Assembly (NCBI GenBank): GCA_002728935.1
Contig: PBWF01000027.1
Coordinates: forward strand, 7,184-18,702
Direction: 5' to 3'
From: Gammaproteobacteria bacterium
Lineage (GTDB): Bacteria; Pseudomonadota; Gammaproteobacteria; Pseudomonadales; Azotimanducaceae_A
DNA length: 11,519 nt
Both the position numbers and the translations under genes were made by a program. Positions 6,464 through 11,519 of this stretch are shown here, piece after piece. Under the pieces are notes generated by a model. It did not search any database, was not told the origin of the DNA, and saw nothing but the letters and a program-made list of their open reading frames with translations. The stretch's first letter is position 1, and every line of letters starts with the position of its first letter.

Positions 6464-6604
6464 TTTTCTCTTCTTTTGGTGAAAAAAACAGGCAAAAGTG
6501 AGCTTCGCTCATCAATGCCAATGTCGAAGGAATCAGGGAAATCGAGGGCAAACTCGCCGTGTGAAGATAGCCTGTGATGACACCATTTCAATTGATATTG
6601 CTCG

Positions 6605-6633
6605 TTGACATTGAATAGGGTCACTGGCAGAAT
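6605..6633 (+). promoter_or_regulatory. Probable promoter of tRNA-Tyr
   Basis: A perfect -35 TTGACA (6605-6610) is 17 bases from CAGAAT (6628-6633, four of six). The start would be near 6640, ten bases before the mature tRNA-Tyr. Confidence 0.5.
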
Positions 6634-6649
6634 TTAGCGCCGCAAAATC

Positions 6650-6733
6650 GGAGGGGTTCCCGAGCGGTCAAAGGGATCAGACTGTAAATCTGACGCGAAA
6701 GCTTCGGTGGTTCGAATCCGCCCCCCTCCACCA
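6650..6733 (+). tRNA. tRNA-Tyr(GTA)
   Basis: An 84-base type II tRNA with a long variable arm and encoded CCA. The acceptor stem is GGAGGGG/CCCCTCC, and the anticodon stem CAGA/TCTG encloses CTGTAAA, giving anticodon GTA. The 186-base spacer from the preceding tRNA-Thr contains a separate promoter. It is the substrate of the TyrRS encoded upstream in this window. Confidence 0.96.
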
Positions 6734-7034
6734 TCTAAGACGGATTTGCCGTTAGGGGCCCGTTCAGTGGCGAAAGCGGGCTGAGGCTTAGCCAGTATGG
6801 TAGGAAAAGGAAAAAGACTGTTGATCGATAGACACTCTAGAGGACAAGATCTTTTCGAAGTCTGTCAATCTAATTGTAAGAATAGGAGAACATCGGGACG
6901 GGGAAGGGTGATTGATGGCAGGAACAAGAGGCGCTCTTGAAGCTAAGTTGGTTGATTGTTTTGAGAATCGGTTCCTAAAACAGAGCTTGCTCTCGAAATG
7001 GGGTCGGCTAAAGAGGGTTGTAGTTGGATAATTG
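6734..7034. other. Spacer between tRNA-Tyr and tRNA-Gly
   Basis: About 300 bases without a recognised gene. It holds a 38-codon ORF (6915-7031) of doubtful reality and no strong terminator. In E. coli the matching spacer is much shorter, so the gap is notable. A weak promoter pair (TTGCTC 6987-6992, TAAAGA 7009-7014, 16 bases apart) could serve tRNA-Gly. Confidence 0.5.
6915..7031 (+). CDS. Doubtful small ORF, 38 residues
   Basis: An ATG at 6915 preceded by AAGGGTG (6904-6910) opens a 38-codon frame ending TAA at 7029-7031, three bases before tRNA-Gly. The product begins MAGTRGALEAK and is basic, with no motif I recognise. The ribosome binding site is fair, but the length allows chance occurrence, and its end against a tRNA argues against a real gene. 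Confidence 0.15.
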   Translation: MAGTRGALEAKLVDCFENRFLKQSLLSKWGRLKRVVVG

Positions 7035-7109
<75 letters not shown>

Positions 7110-7137
7110 CAAGTATCAAACATTAGCCCTAGGATGA

Positions 7138-7165
7138 ACTGCTTAGCAATCGTACTGCCTTAGCA
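7138..7165 (+). repeat. Short direct repeat
   Basis: ACTGCTTAGCA (7138-7148) is repeated as ACTGCCTTAGCA (7154-7165), differing by one inserted C. It lies between tRNA-Gly and tRNA-Thr. Two copies only; no function is evident. Confidence 0.3.
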
Positions 7166-7236
7166 GAAAATATATCCGCATGATTTTGATCATAGCGACA
7201 ACATAACATTGATACATGGGCAAATCTCAGGTTAGC

Positions 7237-7312
<76 letters not shown>

Positions 7313-7644
7313 TCAATTGAGTAGATTGCGCTCTTTTAGCGGAGCAAAGTCCTGCGGAGTGGTGAGTGATGGGAGCAGCTAGTCGGTCTTAAAAAAAGGT
7401 CAGTGGAAAAAACGCTACTGTCAAACGCTATCGAAAGAAAGATAGACAGTTCACAGAAATTTAAAGGATGTTTTTGGCCAGATCGCTACGAGCAATTTGA
7501 CTACCGGTCGGCCATCCAACGGGTGTCATCAAAATCGGCAAAAAAGTAGACCTTATAAAAGTGGTTCGAAAGAATTGCGAACTTGGGAAAATCTAGGATC
7601 GCAGCACTTACAAAACAAAACGTTACATAAAGGAGAGGGCTAGC
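7313..7644 (+). promoter_or_regulatory. tRNA-Thr to tuf spacer and tuf leader
   Basis: About 330 bases precede tuf. The spacer holds a long imperfect hairpin (ACTGT 7417-7421 and CTATC 7428-7432 pairing with GATAG 7441-7445 and ACAGT 7446-7450), a TATAAA at 7554-7559 that could be a -10 without a clear -35, and a strong AAAGGAG ribosome binding site at 7629-7635. CGCTCTTTTAG at 7329-7339 resembles a boxA antitermination element but is also the arm of a small hairpin. Whether tuf has its own promoter or is read from the tRNAs cannot be decided here. Confidence 0.4.
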
Positions 7645-8835
7645 ATGTCCAAAGAGAAGTTTGAGCGTAAGAAGCCCCACGTAAACGTGGGCACGATTGG
7701 CCACGTTGACCATGGTAAGACGACGCTTACCGCGGCGATCACCAAGGTGTGCGCGGAAGTTTATGGTGGCGAAGCGCGCGCGTTTGATCAAATCGATAAT
7801 GCGCCGGAAGAGAAAGCGCGTGGTATCACGATTTCGACCTCACACGTTGAGTACGACTCTCCTGACCGTCACTACGCTCATGTTGATTGTCCAGGCCACG
7901 CGGACTACGTTAAGAATATGATCACTGGCGCCGCTCAAATGGATGGCGCAATTCTTGTAGTCTCTGCAGCGGATGGGCCCATGCCGCAGACTCGCGAGCA
8001 CATTTTGTTGTCCAAACAAGTAGGGGTTCCGCATATTGTCGTGTTTTTGAACAAAGCAGACATGGTTGATGATGAGGAGCTTTTAGAGCTAGTAGAGATG
8101 GAGGTCCGTGAACTCCTCGACCAGTATGATTTCCCAGGCGATGATACGCCGATCGTTATTGGTAGCGCTTTGAAAGCGCTGGAAGGTGATTCGTCGGATA
8201 TTGGTGTTAATTCGATAACTAAGCTAGTAGAAACCCTGGACAGTTATATTCCTGAGCCTGTCCGAGCGGTTGATCAACCGTTTTTAATGCCCATCGAAGA
8301 TGTATTTTCAATCTCTGGTCGAGGAACAGTTGTAACCGGTCGTATCGCCCGCGGGATCGTCACCGTTCAAGATGAAGTAGAAATCGTTGGTATTCGCGAA
8401 ACCGAAAAAACTACCTGCACAGGTGTTGAAATGTTTCGCAAGTTGCTCGACGAGGGCCGGGCGGGTGAAAACGTTGGCGTGCTCTTGCGAGGTACGAAGC
8501 GAGAGGAGGTTGAGCGAGGACAAGTGCTGGCTAAGCCTGGTTCCATCACACCGCATACCAAATTTTCGAGCGAAGTGTACGTATTGTCGAAGGACGAGGG
8601 TGGCCGACATACTCCCTTCTTCAAAGGATATAAGCCACAGTTTTTCTTCGAAACAACGGACGTCACGGGTAGCTGCGAGCTGCCAGCAGGAACGGAGATG
8701 GTCATGCCTGGTGACAACGTGAACCTTGAAGTTGAGCTTATAGCCCCGATCGCGATGGAAGAAGGCCAGCGTTTCGCTATTCGTGAAGGCGGCCGAACAG
8801 TAGGTGCTGGTGTTGTGACAAAAATCGCCGAGTAA
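7645..8835 (+). CDS. tuf: Elongation factor Tu
   Basis: The 396-residue protein is EF-Tu, the GTPase that carries aminoacyl-tRNA to the ribosomal A site. The G motifs are intact: P loop GHVDHGKT (19-26), switch I RGITIS (59-64), DCPGH (81-85), NKAD (136-139) and [10 protein letters not shown] (173-182). Beta-barrel domains 2 and 3 follow, with the C-terminal [12 protein letters not shown] signature. The length is normal and the ribosome binding site strong. Several usually invariant positions differ: Ser64 instead of Asn after RGITI, Ala235 in GRIARG where most have Glu, Lys330 in KGYK, and Glu336 in [10 protein letters not shown] where almost all bacteria have Arg. The tRNAs before it and tRNA-Trp-secE-nusG after it identify this as the tufB-type position; a second copy may exist near fusA. 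Confidence 0.98.
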   Translation: MSKEKFERKKPHVNVGTIGHVDHGKTTLTAAITKVCAEVYGGEARAFDQIDNAPEEKARGITISTSHVEYDSPDRHYAHVDCPGHADYVKNMITGAAQMDGAILVVSAADGPMPQTREHILLSKQVGVPHIVVFLNKADMVDDEELLELVEMEVRELLDQYDFPGDDTPIVIGSALKALEGDSSDIGVNSITKLVETLDSYIPEPVRAVDQPFLMPIEDVFSISGRGTVVTGRIARGIVTVQDEVEIVGIRETEKTTCTGVEMFRKLLDEGRAGENVGVLLRGTKREEVERGQVLAKPGSITPHTKFSSEVYVLSKDEGGRHTPFFKGYKPQFFFETTDVTGSCELPAGTEMVMPGDNVNLEVELIAPIAMEEGQRFAIREGGRTVGAGVVTKIAE

Positions 8836-8887
8836 AGACACCTGCTCGGAGGATCATCCAAGGCTTTTGCGTAGCAAGAAGGCTTTT

Positions 8888-8963
8888 AGGCCAGTAGCTC
8901 AATTGGCAGAGCGGCGGTCTCCAAAACCGCAGGTTGGGGGTTCGATTCCCTCCTGGCCTGCCA
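8888..8963 (+). tRNA. tRNA-Trp(CCA)
   Basis: A 76-base cloverleaf with encoded CCA. The acceptor stem is AGGCCAG/CTGGCCT with discriminator G, as in bacterial tRNA-Trp. The anticodon stem GCGGT/ACCGC encloses CTCCAAA, giving anticodon CCA. It lies 52 bases after tuf, the standard gammaproteobacterial tuf-trpT-secE order, and is probably processed from the tuf transcript. Confidence 0.97.
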
Positions 8964-8968
8964 CGTAA

Positions 8969-9050
8969 AGGCTGAGTAACTAACCCAGCCTGAGGTGTTG
9001 CTAAGGCCCCGAGTCGGAAGAATAATTTCGGCATCGGGACTTCGCGTCCC
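8969..9050 (+). promoter_or_regulatory. Structured spacer between tRNA-Trp and secE
   Basis: Three stems are possible: AGGCTG/CAGCCT (8969-8974 with 8986-8991), CCCGA/TCGGG (9008-9012 with 9034-9038), and GGGAC/GTCCC with loop TTCGC (9036-9040 with 9046-9050). The last two share bases and exclude each other. None is followed by a T tract. The region may pause polymerase or separate the tRNA from the secE message. Confidence 0.3.
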
Positions 9051-9079
9051 TGAAGATTGTGGACAAAACAGGATAATCA

Positions 9080-9445
9080 ATGAGTTCCGCTAGCGAGGCA
9101 AAACACACGTTGGATTGGTTGAAATGGCTGTTGGTTGTTGGCTTAGCGGGCGCCGGCATCTATCTCAACATGGAATACGCGCTGGCGTCCTTATTGGTGC
9201 GGGTTTTGGTAGGCATCGCGTTGGCTGGAGTCTGTGCTGCCATCGCGCTTCAAACTGCGGCGGGTCGCAGCGTTTGGGAACTCGCCAAAGAAGCCCGTAT
9301 AGAAATAAGACGGGTGGTTTGGCCAACCCGCCAAGAAACCACTCAGACTACTTTAATAGTGGTAGTTATGGTTATTCTTGTGGCCCTTGTGCTTTGGATG
9401 ATCGATAGCGGGCTGAGCTATATCGTCAATATAACGATTGGCTAG
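9080..9445 (+). CDS. secE: Preprotein translocase subunit SecE
   Basis: SecE clamps SecY in the SecYEG channel of the inner membrane. The 121-residue protein has three membrane segments like E. coli SecE (127): about 13-29, 34-56 and 91-110. Between the second and third lies the conserved amphipathic helix and hinge, EARIEIRRVVWPTRQE (71-86), the essential core of the family. The start ATG 9080 follows an AGGA (9070-9073) with a six-base gap. nusG follows after 77 bases, the standard secE-nusG pair upstream of the L11-L1 genes. Confidence 0.96.
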   Translation: MSSASEAKHTLDWLKWLLVVGLAGAGIYLNMEYALASLLVRVLVGIALAGVCAAIALQTAAGRSVWELAKEARIEIRRVVWPTRQETTQTTLIVVVMVILVALVLWMIDSGLSYIVNITIG

Positions 9446-9522
9446 GTGCAAGTCGCCGAGGGGGTCTAGAGCACTCACTCTCGCAAAGGCTTTATGAATT
9501 TAGGGCTCATTGAATAAGTCTC

Positions 9523-10077
9523 ATGAAAAAGGAAGGGCTTGCTTTGGATAAGAAGTGGTATGTCGTCCATGCATTGTCGGGATTTGAGAAACACGTCATG
9601 CGCGCGCTACAAGAGCGGGTCGAATTGACTGGCCTGCAAGAAAAGTTTGGAGAGATTCTTGTACCTTCTGAAGAAGTGGTGGAGATGAAGGCTGGGAAAA
9701 AGCGTAGAAGTGAGCGTAAATTTTTCCCAGGATACGTCCTAGTCCAAATGGAGCTAGACGACGAGACATGGCACATGGTTAAAGAGACGCCTCGTGTCAT
9801 GGGTTTCATTGGCGGCAAGGCTGATCGACCTGCACCACTCACCGATGCTGAAGCATCTGCTATTTTGCAGCGCATTCAGGTAGGCAGTGAAAAGGTAACC
9901 CCGAAAGTTGTTTTTGAGCCGGGTGAACTTGTGCGGGTGGTTGATGGCCCATTCAACGATTTCAATGGTGTCGTTGAAGAAGTGAATTACGAGAAAAATA
10001 GGTTGCATGTCGCAGTGACTATCTTCGGCAGATCGACTCCGGTCGAATTGGACTTCGGTCAAGTCGAGAAGGGTTGA
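9523..10077 (+). CDS. nusG: Transcription termination/antitermination factor NusG
   Basis: NusG binds RNA polymerase, suppresses pausing, recruits Rho and links polymerase to the ribosome through S10. The NGN domain begins at [16 protein letters not shown] (from residue 10) and contains [14 protein letters not shown] and PRVMGFIGG. The KOW domain (about 128-184) contains [14 protein letters not shown] and [15 protein letters not shown], ending [11 protein letters not shown]. From ATG 9523 the product has 184 residues, but that ATG has no Shine-Dalgarno sequence. TTG at 9544 has AAGGA (9529-9533) ten bases upstream and would give 177 residues, the length of Pseudomonas NusG, with the first residues MDKKWYVVH. 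The TTG start is the better guess. The rplK and rplA genes follow. Confidence 0.96.
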   Translation: MKKEGLALDKKWYVVHALSGFEKHVMRALQERVELTGLQEKFGEILVPSEEVVEMKAGKKRRSERKFFPGYVLVQMELDDETWHMVKETPRVMGFIGGKADRPAPLTDAEASAILQRIQVGSEKVTPKVVFEPGELVRVVDGPFNDFNGVVEEVNYEKNRLHVAVTIFGRSTPVELDFGQVEKG

Positions 10078-10090
10078 TCGAATTAACGAC

Positions 10091-10119
10091 ATCTAGTTTT
10101 CAAGCCAAGAAAGCTAGAT
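10091..10119 (+). promoter_or_regulatory. 11-bp hairpin in the rplK leader
   Basis: ATCTAGTTTTC (10091-10101) pairs with GAAAGCTAGAT (10109-10119) over eleven bases with one G-T pair, around the loop AAGCCAA. It begins 13 bases after the nusG stop. In E. coli, L1 represses the L11-L1 operon by binding the leader before rplK, so this stem is a candidate part of such a site; an RNA processing site is the alternative. Confidence 0.4.
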
Positions 10120-10138
10120 AGGCGGGGACCTGACAATG

Positions 10139-10156
10139 AAGCTCTATGAGCTTTTT
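10139..10156 (+). terminator. Small attenuator-like hairpin before rplK
   Basis: AAGCTC (10139-10144) and GAGCTT (10148-10153) form a six-base stem with loop TAT, directly followed by T residues to 10156. It is a weak intrinsic terminator at best and would act as an attenuator between nusG and rplK. Confidence 0.3.
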
Positions 10157-10189
10157 GGAAAGGGCTTGAACCCAAAAGAGAGGTGAATC

Positions 10190-10624
10190 GTGGCAAAAAA
10201 AATTGATGCATATATTAAACTGCAGGTTCCTGCTGGACAGGCCAACCCGAGTCCGCCCGTGGGCCCAGCCCTGGGTCAGCATGGACTCAACATCATGGAA
10301 TTTTGTAAAGCTTTCAATGCAGATACTCAAGGCACGGAACCAGGCCTGCCAATCCCAGTCGTCATTACTGTGTATAACGATAAAAGCTTTACTTTTATCA
10401 AGAAGACTCCCCCAGCATCGATTTTGTTGAAGAAAGCAGCCGGTATCCAAAGTGGAAGCCCTGAGCCGCACGTCAAAAAGGTAGGCAAGGTGAATCGCGC
10501 TCAGCTTGAAGAAATAGCTACAGCAAAGATGCCCGACTTAACAGCAAAAGATATGGACGCAGCGGTTCGCACGATAGCTGGTAGTGCAAGAAGTGCGGGC
10601 ATCGAAGTTGAGGGAGTGAACTAA
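10190..10624 (+). CDS. rplK: 50S ribosomal protein L11
   Basis: L11 binds the GTPase-associated region of 23S rRNA (around helices 43-44) and is needed for factor function and the stringent response. The 144-residue product has the N-terminal domain with [18 protein letters not shown] (22-39) and the flexible link at KTPPAS (72-77). The C-terminal RNA-binding domain follows (about 76-141, containing [14 protein letters not shown] and [15 protein letters not shown]). The start is a GTG at 10190 with a good GAGAGGTGA (10178-10186) upstream. The TAA stop overlaps the ATG of rplA by one base, so the two are translationally coupled. The length is normal (141-144). Confidence 0.97.
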   Translation: MAKKIDAYIKLQVPAGQANPSPPVGPALGQHGLNIMEFCKAFNADTQGTEPGLPIPVVITVYNDKSFTFIKKTPPASILLKKAAGIQSGSPEPHVKKVGKVNRAQLEEIATAKMPDLTAKDMDAAVRTIAGSARSAGIEVEGVN

Positions 10625-11319
10625 TGGCTAAGTTAAGCAAGCGAGTTAGAGCTTTCAAAGAGAAGGTCGACCCCGAGAAGGCCTATGAAATTACTGAGGC
10701 TGTCTCGATTTTGAATGAACTTTCTTCAGTCAAGTTCAAAGAGTCGATTGATGTCAGTATCAACCTTGGTGTAGATCCTCGCAAATCTGACCAGGTGGTA
10801 CGCGGCGCCACTGTTCTCCCTAATGGAACAGGAAAAAACGTCCGAGTCGCCGTATTTACTCAAGGGGATAATGCCGAGCAGGCCACGGCTGCTGGGGCGG
10901 ATGTGGTTGGCATGGATGACTTGGCAGCTACTGTTAAAGCGGGCCAACTCGATTTTGATGTGGTGATCGCCTCTCCGGATGCCATGCGGGTTGTCGGGCA
11001 GCTCGGGCAAGTGCTTGGTCCGAGAGGGCTAATGCCTAATCCTAGGCTAGGCACCGTCACTGCTGATGTTGCCGAGGCTGTTAAAAACGCAAAAGCAGGT
11101 CAAGTCAGATACCGCACAGATAAAAGCGGCATCATTCACGGTGGTGTCGGAAGAGTGGGATTTGAGCCCGAGGCCATCAAGCAAAACATTGAAGCACTTC
11201 TGAGTGATTTAAAAAAAGCAAAACCCGCGTCCGCGAAAGGGGTTTATGTGAAGAAAATCACCCTGTCCACCACGATGGGCGCAGGGATTGCGATTGATCA
11301 AGGCTCGTTGGAAGCCTAG
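10624..11319 (+). CDS. rplA: 50S ribosomal protein L1
   Basis: L1 forms the mobile L1 stalk of the large subunit, helps release deacylated tRNA from the E site, and in E. coli represses its own operon by binding the rplK leader. The 231-residue product has the normal length. Key signatures are [16 protein letters not shown] (131-146) and the RNA-binding segment [16 protein letters not shown] (157-172). The stretch GGVGRVGF after it is slightly unusual compared with TTIGKVDF-like sequences. The ATG overlaps the rplK stop by one base. The internal GGGAGTGA serves as ribosome binding site. The L10 leader follows. Confidence 0.97.
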   Translation: MAKLSKRVRAFKEKVDPEKAYEITEAVSILNELSSVKFKESIDVSINLGVDPRKSDQVVRGATVLPNGTGKNVRVAVFTQGDNAEQATAAGADVVGMDDLAATVKAGQLDFDVVIASPDAMRVVGQLGQVLGPRGLMPNPRLGTVTADVAEAVKNAKAGQVRYRTDKSGIIHGGVGRVGFEPEAIKQNIEALLSDLKKAKPASAKGVYVKKITLSTTMGAGIAIDQGSLEA

Positions 11320-11339
11320 CAAGAGAAATGATGAGTTCT

Positions 11340-11519
11340 TTGGAGTGGCTGGCCATCGGTTACCGCTCGTCAAAGACCGTAGGTTCGGTGTCGGCCGAAT
11401 AAATTGTGAAAGCAGGCCTACGCAGACGGTGGAGGGCGATTCATAGCCATGAATCCTGTCGCCGTAGAAACGCCCGAGGAGTGCAAGTCCTAGGGTCATT
11501 TGGGTGAGTCAAGGAGTAC
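11340..11519 (+). promoter_or_regulatory. L10 (rplJ) leader RNA with rplJ ribosome binding site
   Basis: The 200 bases after rplA hold no ORF and look like the leader in which the L10-L12 complex represses rplJL. Support is the position, the CCTACGCAGACGGTG block (11417-11431) that I recall from gammaproteobacterial L10 leaders, and a clear hairpin. In that hairpin GGCG-ATTCAT (11435-11444) pairs with ATGAAT (11449-11454) and CGCC (11460-11463) across a five-base bulge. The window ends just after AAGGAG (11511-11516), the ribosome binding site of rplJ, whose start lies outside. Confidence 0.7.

Noticed and set aside
6481..6511. Terminator-like hairpin with T tract on the minus strand (TGAGC/GCTCA, then T-rich)
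   Set aside because: No minus-strand gene lies upstream for it to terminate, and the stem is only five base pairs.
6367..6624. 85-residue minus-strand frame across tRNA-Thr(TGT)
   Set aside because: Antisense of a tRNA with typical artefact peptide (TKNRTRDLLITNQLL), no ribosome binding site.
7138..7165. CRISPR-like repeat
   Set aside because: There are only two short imperfect copies with a five-base gap; this is not an array.
8777..9080. Minus-strand frames across tRNA-Trp
   Set aside because: They contain the familiar translated-tRNA peptides (RRESNPQPAVLETAALPIELLA-type) and overlap tRNA-Trp and the end of tuf; not genes.

Overview
The window is a housekeeping block of a gammaproteobacterial chromosome with moderate GC. 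The gene order is DUF6776-type gene, bactofilin, erpA, M23 peptidase, tyrS, birA, four tRNAs, tuf, tRNA-Trp, secE, nusG, rplK, rplA and the rplJ leader. From memory this is the Pseudomonas-like order around tyrS, the rRNA operon, birA and the secE-nusG-ribosomal protein cluster. I do not assign a genus. I see no insertion sequence, prophage, CRISPR array or plasmid-type gene.

Left part (1-4435): the tail of a DUF6776-like gene and a GTG-started bactofilin are followed by about 410 bases with only a doubtful 58-codon ORF. The iron-sulfur carrier gene erpA then converges, over 17 bases, on a MepM-like murein endopeptidase gene on the minus strand. That peptidase gene is divergent from tyrS. In Pseudomonas an anmK gene normally lies between erpA and the peptidase; here it is absent.

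Middle (4436-5040): in Pseudomonas a full rRNA operon lies between tyrS and birA. Here there is no rRNA, only tRNA-Ile(GAT) followed by tRNA-Ala(TGC), the usual 16S-23S spacer pair. The pair is on the minus strand and appears to have its own promoter with a GC-rich discriminator. This is the most unusual point of the window.

Right part (5041-11519): birA is followed not by coaX but by a 340-base gene-free gap. Then come tRNA-Thr(TGT), tRNA-Tyr(GTA), tRNA-Gly(TCC) and tRNA-Thr(GGT), spaced 128 to 301 bases apart, two with plausible promoters of their own. Next are tuf (EF-Tu), tRNA-Trp(CCA), secE, nusG, rplK and rplA (overlapping by one base), and a leader that fits the L10 autoregulatory RNA and ends in the rplJ Shine-Dalgarno sequence. 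Nearly everything serves translation: charging (TyrRS, tRNAs), elongation (EF-Tu), the ribosomal stalk proteins L11 and L1, transcription-translation coupling (NusG) and membrane export (SecE).

I found no evidence of an undescribed multigene system. The points worth checking are the orphan Ile-Ala tRNA pair with its dyad-rich promoter, unusual residues in EF-Tu, U73 in tRNA-Thr(GGT), the structured leader before rplK, and start-codon questions in birA and nusG.
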